Below, piece after piece: positions 1 through 9,138 of a DNA stretch of 64,000 nucleotides. The DNA comes from Granulosicoccus sp964390335 (GTDB lineage Bacteria > Pseudomonadota > Gammaproteobacteria > Granulosicoccales > Granulosicoccaceae), in NCBI GenBank assembly GCA_964390335.1, contig CAYMHU010000021.1, positions 1 through 64,000 on the forward strand, written 5' to 3'. Under the pieces are notes generated by a model, which saw nothing but the letters and a program-made list of their open reading frames with translations, did no database searches and was not told the DNA's origin. The position numbers and the translations under genes are program-made. Numbering within the stretch: the stretch's first letter is position 1; each line of letters starts with the position of its first letter.

Positions 1-2
1 CG

Positions 3-821
3 CCTGCACCTGAGCCCGTGCAACCAACAATCAGCAATGTATCGGCACCGTCGCTATCGGTAGCTGGTATGCAACTTAATTGGAATAAAGTTGATGCAGT
101 TGCGTACAACGTGCATCGCGGAAACGGGGAGTGGATTGAGTCGCTGCCGGCCAGTCAAAGTCAATGGAGCGCGCCGGCTGCAGGTACGTATTACATAGTG
201 GCTACCGGGCAGGGCAGTTGGGAAACTTGGGGTCGTTCTGAAACGGTCACTGTTGCCGCGCAAACTAATGCAACCGCCGAAACAATGGGTTTGTATTCGC
301 AGGTTTATTCCGGGTCAGCTCTTGAGTTGTTTTGGTCTTCATCATCAAATGAGCTGAGTTTTGAAGTGTACCGCAACAACACGTTGCTAACGATTAGTGA
401 TGGTCGTAGCTATTTTGATGAAGGCTTGAACTCGGGAACCAGTTATGAATATAAACTGGTAGCGATTAATCGCGCTGGCGATGAAGTGATGTCGGAGACG
501 ATCAGCTCGACAACCACCGGTGCGCCAACAAATACTCAAGCTACAGGTGGTAACGATATCGATTTACGCGCCACCGCCTATTCGCAAAGTGCGATCGAGT
601 TGTTTTGGAACTCGGCGTCATTGGGTTCCGACGCGGCTTATCAGTTTCAAGTTTTTCAGGATGGTCAACTGCTGACGCAAACCGACGGCAAGAGTTTTTT
701 CTATGAAGGCTTGAACGCTGGTACTGATTATTCATTCGAGGTGCTGACGCTGGACGGCGCTGGCAACACGGTACTGTCTAGTCAGGTTCGCGTACAAACA
801 TATCCTGCTGACGCAAATTAG
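3..821 (+). CDS. FN3-like repeat protein, C-terminal part (5' end outside window)
   Basis: The frame is open to the left edge of the window, so this is the C-terminal part of a larger protein; the GTG at 18 is not needed as a start. It begins with a Pro-rich linker (PAPEP) and then shows one degenerate and two clear fibronectin type III-like beta-sandwich repeats. The clear pair share the pattern SALELFW...FEVYRN, then DGRSYFDEGLNSGTSYEYKL in the first and a matching IELFW, FQVFQDGQLL and FFYEGLNAGTDYSFEV in the second. Repeats of this kind are common at the C-terminus of secreted or surface glycan-active and adhesion proteins, where they act as spacers or binding modules. The catalytic or anchoring part lies outside the window, so no function is assigned. 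Confidence 0.75.
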   Translation, partial: PAPEPVQPTISNVSAPSLSVAGMQLNWNKVDAVAYNVHRGNGEWIESLPASQSQWSAPAAGTYYIVATGQGSWETWGRSETVTVAAQTNATAETMGLYSQVYSGSALELFWSSSSNELSFEVYRNNTLLTISDGRSYFDEGLNSGTSYEYKLVAINRAGDEVMSETISSTTTGAPTNTQATGGNDIDLRATAYSQSAIELFWNSASLGSDAAYQFQVFQDGQLLTQTDGKSFFYEGLNAGTDYSFEVLTLDGAGNTVLSSQVRVQTYPADAN

Positions 822-911
822 CCGTATCACGATCGGTTAGAACGAATTGGTTTTGACGTTTTAGCCGATCCAGATTAGCCTTACACGTGAATTCGCCACT
901 GGAAGGGTGCG

Positions 912-2663
912 ATGCTGCGTGACCAGAAAGCAAAACTACGAGTAGCAAGCGCAAGACTGCTTGTTGATAACCTGCCGGTCGCGATATTTGGTACCTGGGC
1001 AGTGGCGACTGCTTTTCTGTTCATGCTTTTCAATGATTTCCCCCGGCATCTGCTAATGGGCTGGTATGTCGCTGCCTGTGTGCTAACCGTTATTCGGTAT
1101 CTTCACTATCGCCAGATTAGCGCATCGCCGCTTACAACATCCACAGTTAATCCTATTCTGAATCGCCTAACGTTTTATTCAATTTGTAGTGGATCGATAT
1201 GGGGCATTCTGGGGTATTCCGTTGTCAGTCTGGACCGGCCACTTGTTAGCGTTATCTTGTTAATGATTTTTACCGGCCTGATTGCGACTGCGTCGGCGAC
1301 TATGTCTCATGTGGTAAAGATATTCGTAACGTTTGTCTTGTTTTCAATGGTGCCCACTGCGTTTAAGTTTTACACTTTGAGCGAACCCCAGTATTACTGG
1401 ATTTGTGCACTTATTTTTTTGTACATCATTACTGTGCTCATTGCCAGTCGCGGGATCAGAAAGTCCACTGCTCAAGCCATTGAGTTGCAGTTTCAAAATT
1501 TAGACTTAGTGGAAAGTTTGACTGAACAGAACATTAAAACGGAGGCTGCGTTACAAGAAGCTCAACGCGCGAGTAAGGCTAAAACGCGATTTTTCGCAGC
1601 GGCAAACCATGATCTTCGGCAACCCTTGCATTCGCTGGGCTTGTTTACCGCAACTCTTGCCAGTCAGGTTGAAAACCCAGAGCAACGTCGCATTGTCGAC
1701 CACATTGATAATTCTGTGAAATCATTAGAGGAATTGTTTAATTCCATATTGGATATTTCCGCGCTGGATGCAGGTACGTTAAAAGTCCATAAACAACACT
1801 TCAATATTAAAGACTACTTTGATCGCATTGCGCCAGATTTAAGTGAGCTAGCTAAAGAAAAAAATTTGTATTTCGATGTTGCTGTCGGTGATCACGTTGT
1901 TTATTCGGATCCGACTTTGTTACACCGAATCATAAATAACCTTGCTGTCAACGCTATCGCGTATACAGAAAATGGTGGCATTCGTATCGTAAGCGAAATA
2001 GTCGGTCCCAACTTACAAATTAGCGTGATAGATACCGGTAAGGGAATTGCTGATGAGCAGGTACATGCGATATTCGATGAGTTTGTACAGTTGAATAATC
2101 CAGAGCGAGACCGCACAAAAGGCCTGGGCTTAGGGCTGTCGATAGTGCAGCGGATTACCGATTTGCTGGACATTGAACTTAATCTTCAGACCAAAGCAGG
2201 TGAAGGTTCTGCATTCCATATTGTGCTTGAAGGCGGTAATCCCGCGTTGGCTAATGCAGATTCCGATACTTTTTTTGCATCCGAGCACAGCCTGGATGGT
2301 CAGTTTGTACTGGTTATTGATGATGAAGCCGAGGCTCGGTTAGCGATGGAGGGGTTGCTTCTGTCCTGGAGTTGCGAGGTCATGTTGGCGTCCTCAGGTG
2401 CGGAAGCCGTGCAGCAGCTAGAGGAATACGGACAAATACCGAGTCTTATCATCAGTGACTTCAGATTGCGCGTCAATGAGAACGGTGGGGATGCGATACA
2501 TGCCATCAAGCAGCATTTCGATGTTGATGTGCCAGCAATTATCATCACCGGAGATACCGCTCCAGAGCAATTGCGTGAAATCGATAAGCTGCAGCTCCCA
2601 ACCCTGCATAAACCGTGTAAACCGGCCGAATTAAAAGCCTTGCTGTTCGCTCTGACGAACTGA
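912..2663 (+). CDS. Hybrid sensor histidine kinase with receiver domain
   Basis: Membrane-bound two-component hybrid kinase of 583 residues. Residues about 20-190 form several hydrophobic segments (probably six helices), followed by a short coiled linker. The HisKA box is FFAAANHDLRQPLHSLGLF with phospho-acceptor His233. The HATPase_c domain carries NNLAVNAI (N box), DTGKGI (G1) and GLGLGLSIV (G2). A C-terminal receiver spans about 465-583 with acidic pocket VIDDE and phospho-acceptor Asp516 (IISDFRL). The AAANHDLRQPLHSL box is typical of the NahK/PA-type orphan hybrid kinases. There is no output domain and no adjacent response regulator, so the signal must pass to a partner elsewhere. It lies 59 bp upstream of the dehydratase operon on the same strand; a regulatory link is possible but not shown. 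The ATG at 912 follows GGAAGGG. Confidence 0.9.
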   Translation: MLRDQKAKLRVASARLLVDNLPVAIFGTWAVATAFLFMLFNDFPRHLLMGWYVAACVLTVIRYLHYRQISASPLTTSTVNPILNRLTFYSICSGSIWGILGYSVVSLDRPLVSVILLMIFTGLIATASATMSHVVKIFVTFVLFSMVPTAFKFYTLSEPQYYWICALIFLYIITVLIASRGIRKSTAQAIELQFQNLDLVESLTEQNIKTEAALQEAQRASKAKTRFFAAANHDLRQPLHSLGLFTATLASQVENPEQRRIVDHIDNSVKSLEELFNSILDISALDAGTLKVHKQHFNIKDYFDRIAPDLSELAKEKNLYFDVAVGDHVVYSDPTLLHRIINNLAVNAIAYTENGGIRIVSEIVGPNLQISVIDTGKGIADEQVHAIFDEFVQLNNPERDRTKGLGLGLSIVQRITDLLDIELNLQTKAGEGSAFHIVLEGGNPALANADSDTFFASEHSLDGQFVLVIDDEAEARLAMEGLLLSWSCEVMLASSGAEAVQQLEEYGQIPSLIISDFRLRVNENGGDAIHAIKQHFDVDVPAIIITGDTAPEQLREIDKLQLPTLHKPCKPAELKALLFALTN

Positions 2664-2681
2664 TTCTTCATGAATTGTCGT

Positions 2682-2687
2682 TATAAT
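2682..2687 (+). promoter_or_regulatory. Putative -10 element of the dehydratase operon
   Basis: A perfect TATAAT lies in the 59-bp gap between the histidine kinase and the dehydratase gene, about 35 bp before the ATG at 2723. The matching -35 is poor (CTGATT at 16 bp spacing), so an activator may be required or the match may be chance. Confidence 0.35.
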
Positions 2688-2722
2688 GGACACCTGATTA
2701 ACGAGTAGGTGCTCCTAAAGCG

Positions 2723-4597
2723 ATGTCTGATAAATCAAAAACCGTGGTATTCGATACCAATCCTGGCCGTAATGCACAAACCTATGGCATTGCAAGAGAG
2801 CTCAACACCGATCTCGATTTAATTCATAAACCATCGGTAGGAGTGATTGGCACCAAAGGCGATAGCCAGTGTTATATCGGTGTAAACCGCAAAGTCGAGG
2901 CGATTCACGAAGAACTGCGTCAACACATTGGGCAAAAGCCCGGGCAAATGGCCATGCGTCTGGTTCAACCGGAGTTTACAGTTGCAACTTCAGATGGCAT
3001 GCGCAACGGAACACGTGAAATGCGCTACTCATTAATTGGCCGTGAAGTCACGCACGATACGGTTTGTGAGCATTTAAGCGCGAGTGGTTTAGAAGGGGTT
3101 ATTGCTGTGGTCGCCTGCGATAAGCCACCGGTTGGAACCTTAGCAGGATTACTCGAACACAACCGACCAGCGATTATCATGTCTGATGGGTCAATACACC
3201 CGGGCACTGATTCCAAAACCAAAGAGTCCATTGATATCGTGTCTGTGTTTCAGGCGGCGGGCCATGCGGATGCAGATTTTAAAAAGCGCCTGGCAAAAGA
3301 AGCGTGTCCCGGGTACGGCAGTTGCGGTGGGATGTTTACTTACAACACCATGCAAACGTTTATTGCTGTGGTTGGGATGCAGCCGTTGCATATGGTTGCA
3401 CCGCCATCCGATGATCCACGCCGTATGAACGAATTCCCTAAGGAACTGGTTGCTTATCTGCATGGGCTGATAGAACGAGGCCAAACGCCTCGGGATATTG
3501 TTGGCCGTGATTCAATCAGGAATGCTGTGATTGTGTCGATGGCCGTTGGTGGGTCTACCAATGTATTGTTGCATGCACCTGAAATAGCACGTGCTGCAGG
3601 TTTTGGTGAATTTGCTAAAGATATCATGTCGCCCGAAGAATTCAATCACCTATCGCAAAACGTGGTGCCGGTGCTAACGGATGCGCGACCATACGGTAAA
3701 TATTCTATGGTTGATATCGATAAAGCAGGCGGTGTGCAAGTGATCGTTAAAGCATTGCTGGATGCTGGATTACTGTACGGCGATGCAATGACTTGCACCG
3801 GTGAAACGTTGGTTGAGCAAGTAGCCAGGCTCAATACGCCTGAAGCAGACGGCACTGTTGTTTATCCGGTTGAAAAACCATTTAAGCCCACGGGCGGATT
3901 GCGTGTGCTTGGCGGTAATTTATCACCAGAATACAGCGCGGTATTAAAGTTGGCAGGCGTTGAAGGTGGTTTGGAAGATAATCGTTTTGTTGGGCAGGCG
4001 CGCATTTTTAATGGTGAACAGGCATTGCTTGATACATTGGAATCTGCGCCCGATAGCTTTCAGAATCACGACATGGTTATAGTTCGTTACGAAGGCCCGA
4101 GTGGTGCACCGGGTATGCCTGAAATGCTGGATTCAACTTCGCGCATTACCACTTTATGTCGCGAGCGGGACATCGTCGTTGGCTTAATGACCGACGCCCG
4201 ATTCTCAGGTGGTTCTGTCGGTCTGGTTATCGGTCACGTTGGTCCGGAAGCAGCGCTGGGCGGCCCCATCGCATTATTGCAAGATGGCGATGAAATCATT
4301 GCCGATCTGAATATTAACGAACTTAATTGTACCCAGCTCAGTGATGTAGCTACATTCAATCAACGCAAGGCAGAATGGGATAAGGCAGTTGCCGACAACG
4401 GTGGCATGCATCCGTTGTGCGGCGAAGTGAATACCCGTCTACTTAACCGCATGCGCCGATCGGCAGTATCGGCTGTATATGGTGCTGGTATGCACCCTGA
4501 TCGAGAGGTTTATGTACCGCAACCACGTGACGCGGTTAGGACAGGTTTTGTGCCAAGCAACAAGTACCGCGAGGGTTCGCAGAAAGCGTTTTCTTAA
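2723..4597 (+). CDS. IlvD/Edd-family dehydratase (dihydroxy-acid or sugar-acid dehydratase)
   Basis: Iron-sulfur dehydratase of 624 residues that removes water from a 2,3-dihydroxy acid to give a 2-keto acid. Three likely cluster ligands are visible: Cys50 (DSQCYIG), Cys132 (ACDKPP) and Cys201 (GSCGGMFT), the three-Cys pattern seen in [2Fe-2S] members. Substrate-loop motifs GPSGAPGMPEM and TDARFSGGSVG are present near the C-terminus. Whether it makes branched-chain keto acids (IlvD) or dehydrates a sugar acid cannot be decided by eye. The setting, with no other ilv gene and a catabolic operon downstream, favours a catabolic sugar-acid or hydroxy-acid role. The next gene starts 2 bp after the stop codon, so they are almost certainly cotranscribed. 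Confidence 0.85.
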   Translation: MSDKSKTVVFDTNPGRNAQTYGIARELNTDLDLIHKPSVGVIGTKGDSQCYIGVNRKVEAIHEELRQHIGQKPGQMAMRLVQPEFTVATSDGMRNGTREMRYSLIGREVTHDTVCEHLSASGLEGVIAVVACDKPPVGTLAGLLEHNRPAIIMSDGSIHPGTDSKTKESIDIVSVFQAAGHADADFKKRLAKEACPGYGSCGGMFTYNTMQTFIAVVGMQPLHMVAPPSDDPRRMNEFPKELVAYLHGLIERGQTPRDIVGRDSIRNAVIVSMAVGGSTNVLLHAPEIARAAGFGEFAKDIMSPEEFNHLSQNVVPVLTDARPYGKYSMVDIDKAGGVQVIVKALLDAGLLYGDAMTCTGETLVEQVARLNTPEADGTVVYPVEKPFKPTGGLRVLGGNLSPEYSAVLKLAGVEGGLEDNRFVGQARIFNGEQALLDTLESAPDSFQNHDMVIVRYEGPSGAPGMPEMLDSTSRITTLCRERDIVVGLMTDARFSGGSVGLVIGHVGPEAALGGPIALLQDGDEIIADLNINELNCTQLSDVATFNQRKAEWDKAVADNGGMHPLCGEVNTRLLNRMRRSAVSAVYGAGMHPDREVYVPQPRDAVRTGFVPSNKYREGSQKAFS

Positions 4598-4599
4598 AC

Positions 4600-5733
4600 T
4601 TGACCCGCTATACCTATACAAAGCATTTAGCTAATGCGCAGCGTGATGTTTCTGCATCTCATGTTGCGGATGCGTTATTCCCAAACGACGATTGTGCAAA
4701 AGCCAAATCGATTATTTCAACGTGGCCGGGGTATATGCCCACGCCATTGCACAGCCTGCCGGATATTGCACAGGCCGCGGGTGTAGCCAGGATTCACTAT
4801 AAAGATGAGTCCACCCGGCTTGGGTTGGGTGCGTTTAAAGCATTAGGTGGAGCCTATGCGGTACGAAACTGGTACGACACACAGCAAGCGTTGGGTTGCT
4901 CCGAAAACTTGGCGGTGTGTACGGCAACCGATGGTAATCACGGGCGTTCCGTTGCTTGGGGTGCACAGCAACTTGGTATCGAATGTCATATTTTTATCCA
5001 TGCCGGCGTTAGTCAAAACCGCGCTGATAGCATGACTGAACTGGGTGCAACTGTGCACCGTGTTGAGGGCAACTATGACTTTTCGATTGCCGAGTGTATC
5101 CGTTTATCCGAACAACACGGTTGGCAAATCGTTTCTGACACTTCATGGGAGGGGTACCGCGATATCCCGAATCAGGTTATGGCTGGTTATACCGTGTTAG
5201 CCGATGAAATAGTCGCTCAACTTGATGGGGAAATACCCACACATATTTTCTTGCAGGCAGGCTGTGGAGGAATGGCTGGTGCGCTAATGGGCTATTTTTG
5301 GCAACAATGGCGTGAGGAATTACCCAGCATTGTTATTGTTGAGTCGGATATGTCTGATTGCGTTTATCAAAGTGTAAAACAGCAGTCCATCGTATTGGTC
5401 GATATTGTTGAAGAAACCCTGATGGCTGGGTTGTCGTGCGGGGAAGTCTCCGAGCTTGCATGGCCACTGATTCAGCGTGGTGCGAGCCATATCATTACAT
5501 TAAACGATGATGGGGTTGCACCCATGATGCAATGGCTGGCAAAACCTACGGCTGATCGGCCGGTGATTGAAGGTGGCGAATGTTCTGCATCCGGTTTAAT
5601 CGGGCTTGTGTCTGCCAGTCAGGATGAATCATTAAAATCGCAGTTAGTTCTTGATAGCAGTTCTTCGATATTAGTGATTGGTACTGAGGGTGCTACCGAT
5701 GCAGAACAATATCAGAAGCTCATTCGGGCATAA
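4600..5733 (+). CDS. dpaL: Diaminopropionate ammonia-lyase-like PLP enzyme
   Basis: Fold type II PLP enzyme of 377 residues, close in pattern to diaminopropionate ammonia-lyase (DpaL/YgeX), which converts 2,3-diaminopropionate to pyruvate and two ammonia. The PLP lysine is Lys80 in the block LGLGAFKALGGAYAV, preceded by KDESTR; the phosphate-binding Gly loop is QAGCGGMAGALMG. Asn in ATDGNHGRSVAWGA is the usual PLP-ring contact. The only start that fits the family N-terminus is the TTG at 4600, 2 bp after the upstream stop, so translation is probably coupled. It is the second gene of a four-gene operon. A threonine dehydratase-type activity such as EutB of ectoine breakdown is the main alternative. 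Confidence 0.8.
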   Translation: MTRYTYTKHLANAQRDVSASHVADALFPNDDCAKAKSIISTWPGYMPTPLHSLPDIAQAAGVARIHYKDESTRLGLGAFKALGGAYAVRNWYDTQQALGCSENLAVCTATDGNHGRSVAWGAQQLGIECHIFIHAGVSQNRADSMTELGATVHRVEGNYDFSIAECIRLSEQHGWQIVSDTSWEGYRDIPNQVMAGYTVLADEIVAQLDGEIPTHIFLQAGCGGMAGALMGYFWQQWREELPSIVIVESDMSDCVYQSVKQQSIVLVDIVEETLMAGLSCGEVSELAWPLIQRGASHIITLNDDGVAPMMQWLAKPTADRPVIEGGECSASGLIGLVSASQDESLKSQLVLDSSSSILVIGTEGATDAEQYQKLIRA

Positions 5734-5739
5734 CTACCT

Positions 5740-6489
5740 ATGCAAATTGTTGATTACCAACTTATCGAGGAGCCTCAAGCGCCGCAGCTAGGGCTTATTG
5801 TGCTGCAGTCTGATTTAACCATTGAGGATGAACTTCGGTATTACTTTGATAATACTGATATCAGTTTATTGTGTAATCGAATCCCCTTTGAAAACGAAGT
5901 TAATGCTGAAACGCTCAAGCAAATGGAATCGCACTTGCAACGCACCACAGCGTTATTTCCTATTGATAAAACGTTTGATGCGTTCGGATACGCCTGCACC
6001 TCGGGCGCGCTGCACATTGGCAGCGAGCGCATAGCGCAAATAGTGGGTGCTGAGCGAAGCTGCAAGGCGGTTAGCGATCCGATGCTGGCAACCAAAACGG
6101 CGCTTGAACACCTTGGTGCAAAACGCATTGCGTACTTAGCGCCATACAGCGTAGAGGTTTGTCAGGCGATGATCGATGGGTTTGCTGAACACGGGATTAA
6201 CGTTGTTGCAGCTGCAACCTTTAACGAAAGTCAGGATAAATTGGTTGGTAGCATAGCGCCAGAATGTATAGCCGAAGCAGCCATACAACTGTGCAAGGCG
6301 CTAAATCCTGAATCGTTCGATGCGGTATTTATCGCATGTACTAACTTGAAGGCAGCCAGCGTTATTCCCACCATAGAGCATACGGTTGGTAAACCCGCGT
6401 TGTCCAGTAACTTAGCCTTAGCCTGGCACTTGGCTCAATGTGCTGGGGTACCGTTACAAGGTAAGCGCAAAGGTAGCTTATGTCAGTGA
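5740..6489 (+). CDS. Asp/Glu racemase superfamily protein (maleate isomerase / EutA-like)
   Basis: A 249-residue member of the Asp/Glu racemase superfamily, most like the maleate isomerase, arylmalonate decarboxylase and EutA branch. Both catalytic Cys sites are present: Cys86 in FGYACTSGA and Cys200 in FIACTNLKA. Members with two Cys carry out cofactor-free isomerisation or racemisation. It follows the PLP lyase by 6 bp and overlaps the next gene by 10 bp, so it belongs to the same transcript. In ectoine-degradation clusters a EutA homologue sits beside a PLP lyase and an M24 hydrolase, and this trio looks alike. The true substrate is unknown. Confidence 0.75.
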   Translation: MQIVDYQLIEEPQAPQLGLIVLQSDLTIEDELRYYFDNTDISLLCNRIPFENEVNAETLKQMESHLQRTTALFPIDKTFDAFGYACTSGALHIGSERIAQIVGAERSCKAVSDPMLATKTALEHLGAKRIAYLAPYSVEVCQAMIDGFAEHGINVVAAATFNESQDKLVGSIAPECIAEAAIQLCKALNPESFDAVFIACTNLKAASVIPTIEHTVGKPALSSNLALAWHLAQCAGVPLQGKRKGSLCQ

Positions 6490-7658
6490 TGCCGCAGCGT
6501 GGTTTTAGTGCCGCGGAATATCAGGCAAGATTCAACAACGCTCAACGGAGTATGTCCGAGCAACAGTTAAGTGCCATTCTGCTAACCACTGAACACGATA
6601 TACATTACTTTACTGGTTTTCATACTCAGTTTTGGCAAAGTCCCACACGCCCTTGGTTTGTGGTGCTTCCCGCATCAGGCAATGGTCCTATCGCTGTGAT
6701 ACCCGAAATTGGCGTAAATTGCATGCGCAGTGGTTGGGTTGAGGATATAAGGCATTGGTCATCACCGCATGCCACCGATGATGGGGTTAGTTTATTGGTC
6801 GATACGCTCAAGGAGGTAGCAGGTTCTAATATTGATCGAATCGGGGTTAACCTTGGCAGAGAAACTCATATAAGAATGCCAATGGCGGATTTAACCCAGT
6901 TAAAACTACGATTGGGGATAACAACGGAGTTTGTTGACGCTACAGCATTGATCCGACAGTTGCGCATGATTAAGTCCGAAGCCGAAATTCAGAAAATCCG
7001 TTATGTATCGCAAGCTGTGTCTAGGGTGTTTGATAATCTGTTTGGGTTTGTTGATGTCGGTATGCGTGATACCGACATATTTCGTGCGTTCAAAATTGCC
7101 TGTTTACAAGGTGGTGTTGATGATGTTGCGTATTTAGTTGGCGCAGCCGATCAAGGTGGTTATGACGATATCATTTCTCCACCATCGGGCGCGGTATTAC
7201 GTGAGCAGGATGTATTAATCCTCGATACCGGCTGTGTTTTTGATGGGTACTACTGCGACTTCGATCGAAACTTTGGTTTTGGCGCAGTGTCCGATGCGGC
7301 GCGCAATGCCTATAAGGTTGTCTGGGAAGCCACAGAGGCTGGGTTGCAAGCAGCGCGTCCGGGTAATACATGCGCTGATTTGTTCATTGCAATGGATTCG
7401 GTTATGTCTCAGGCCGGCGCTTTGGGTGAATCGGTTGGTCGTTTTGGTCACGGCTTGGGATTACAGTTAACAGAGCCTCCATCGCACACTGCATGGGATA
7501 CCACTGAACTGGAGGTTGGGATGGTGCTCACATTGGAACCCGGCATGCAGTTCGAACCGGGTAAAATGATGGTTCATGAAGAAAATATTGTGATCACCGA
7601 AACCGGCGCAGAGCTCTTAACCACGCGCGCACAACCAACACTACCCGTTAAAGACTAG
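6480..7658 (+). CDS. M24-family metallo-hydrolase (creatinase / Xaa-Pro peptidase-like)
   Basis: Pita-bread hydrolase of 392 residues with a creatinase-type N-terminal domain (about 15-150) and an M24 catalytic domain. All five metal ligands can be placed: Asp249 (LDTGC), Asp260 (YCDFDR), His324 (FGHGLGL), Glu353 (TLEPGM) and Glu368 (VHEENIVIT). The family contains Xaa-Pro peptidases, creatinase and ectoine hydrolase DoeA/EutD. The N-terminal domain (HDIHYFTGFHTQFW) does not look like what I recall of DoeA, so ectoine hydrolase is not claimed. It overlaps the racemase-family gene by 10 bp and is the last gene of the operon. Its stop overlaps the converging TPR gene by 11 bp. Confidence 0.8.
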   Translation: MSVMPQRGFSAAEYQARFNNAQRSMSEQQLSAILLTTEHDIHYFTGFHTQFWQSPTRPWFVVLPASGNGPIAVIPEIGVNCMRSGWVEDIRHWSSPHATDDGVSLLVDTLKEVAGSNIDRIGVNLGRETHIRMPMADLTQLKLRLGITTEFVDATALIRQLRMIKSEAEIQKIRYVSQAVSRVFDNLFGFVDVGMRDTDIFRAFKIACLQGGVDDVAYLVGAADQGGYDDIISPPSGAVLREQDVLILDTGCVFDGYYCDFDRNFGFGAVSDAARNAYKVVWEATEAGLQAARPGNTCADLFIAMDSVMSQAGALGESVGRFGHGLGLQLTEPPSHTAWDTTELEVGMVLTLEPGMQFEPGKMMVHEENIVITETGAELLTTRAQPTLPVKD

Positions 7659-8994
7659 CCGCAACTTTATAAGCGCTACGTTGCGTAGGCTCTAAAAATC
7701 CGATTATTTCTATTTCGTGCATGAGCATGCTGATCAAATCGGTGCGTTGCAATTGATACGCAGCGTCTACCAGGATTTGATAAAACAAATCCTGCTGAGC
7801 ATGACTACCACCCATTAATTCCATTGCATGCCTGACTGGCAGCAGCTTATCGACTGCCAGCTGGTAGTCGCCCTTGCGGTGCGCTATTGCAGCTTGCGCA
7901 GCCGGTAGTGCTATGTTTGAAAAGTTGTGCGTGAGGGTATGATCGCTGGATTTTATAAAGTCTTGCATGTGCTTAATGAGCAGGTCGCAGTGTTCGAAAT
8001 CGCCAACCGCTGCAAGAATAATGGCGTAATGCGCACTGGTAAACGGGCTGCCCATATCTTGTACTCGATTTTTTACCAGCATGGCCATTTCGTGCCATCG
8101 GTTTTGAACGTCAATGCCAATATGCTCGAGTCGCCATAACAACGAGGCGCCGTTCTGCAAGTCAATATATAAATCGGGCATAGACTCAACCAGCTCCAGA
8201 GAGCGGTTACGAACCCAATTGTCGTAGGCTTCTAATACTGCATCGGTTTCTCCACGTTCTAAATGAAACAATGCTTTGTGCCACCAAACATGCAGCTTTA
8301 TTTGATTAAGATCGTCCCATTGATTTTGTAGCCCGCTAATCCATTCAATGCCCTCATCGAAGCGTGCTTGCATGTGCATAACATGGGTTACCGCATGTGT
8401 TGCCCAAATATTTGAAGCATCTATGTCCACGGCTTCGCGCCCTGCAGCTTCTGCGGCTGCGAATTTCCCGGCTTCCTCAAGATCGAATGCGCGCACAGCT
8501 AAGAATTCTCCGTAACCAGGGATGCTCTGATGCCAATGCGATTCCGTCTTGGCTGAAATAGTTTCTGCTTTTGGCATATCACCTAACCAGAACAATTCGG
8601 ACTGACACAAGTTCAATGCAAATAAGTCGGTGGGATGAGCTTCTAATATGGCTTCATAGCAGCTAACGACTTTATTTAGCTGACCTTGCGTGGCAAATGA
8701 CAGTGCATCGATATAACGTTTCTCCCGCAAGCTTGCAGTGGCATACCCTTGTTGCGCCTTGTTTAACGCATCGCTTATTTTTGGTTGGAAATTTTGATGC
8801 TTAGCACCTTGCAGCAGTAAGCCGAAAGCTGCATGCGCTAGCGCACAGTTGGGGTCAGCTTCCAGAGCCGATACCAATTGTGGCATGGTGTCGGTGCGGC
8901 GCTTACCATAATTATCAAAAGCGGTGGCTAGGTGTTTGGCTGCAGCCTCACTTTCGGTGGTTATCGCGTGCCCACGCGAATCTTCATTGTGCAT
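7648..8994 (-). CDS. TPR protein, TTC38-like
   Basis: A 448-residue soluble all-helical protein with no signal peptide. Repeated helix pairs of TPR character run along its length (for example LVSALEADPNCALAHAAFGLL and the block around FAAAEAAGREAVDIDASNIWA). The motif ATHAVTHVMHMQARFDEG and the overall length match the TTC38 family, which occurs in bacteria and animals and has no established biochemical role. It is transcribed against the M24 gene and overlaps it by 11 bp, so it is not part of that operon. It shares a 144-bp upstream region with the divergent oxidoreductase gene. Confidence 0.75.
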   Translation of the reverse strand: MHNEDSRGHAITTESEAAAKHLATAFDNYGKRRTDTMPQLVSALEADPNCALAHAAFGLLLQGAKHQNFQPKISDALNKAQQGYATASLREKRYIDALSFATQGQLNKVVSCYEAILEAHPTDLFALNLCQSELFWLGDMPKAETISAKTESHWHQSIPGYGEFLAVRAFDLEEAGKFAAAEAAGREAVDIDASNIWATHAVTHVMHMQARFDEGIEWISGLQNQWDDLNQIKLHVWWHKALFHLERGETDAVLEAYDNWVRNRSLELVESMPDLYIDLQNGASLLWRLEHIGIDVQNRWHEMAMLVKNRVQDMGSPFTSAHYAIILAAVGDFEHCDLLIKHMQDFIKSSDHTLTHNFSNIALPAAQAAIAHRKGDYQLAVDKLLPVRHAMELMGGSHAQQDLFYQILVDAAYQLQRTDLISMLMHEIEIIGFLEPTQRSAYKVAASL

Positions 8995-9138
8995 ACTGGT
9001 TCCTGCTTCTCGATTGTTGGACGGTAGGCATGGATTAATGTTCCGCTAACACACTTAATAAGTCAATTTCTTGTTGTTATGCTTTGGTCTCATCGCTAGA
9101 ATAATCGGTCTGTGAACAACATCACTTAAGGCAATTTC

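Noticed and set aside
2723..4597. Calling the dehydratase IlvD or Edd outright
   Set aside because: Both share the visible Cys pattern and loops; neither a phosphogluconate aldolase nor other ilv genes lie beside it.
4600..7658. Naming the operon as ectoine degradation (eut/doe)
   Set aside because: Only three of the expected gene types are present, the PLP enzyme is closer to DpaL, and the M24 N-terminal domain does not match what I recall of DoeA.
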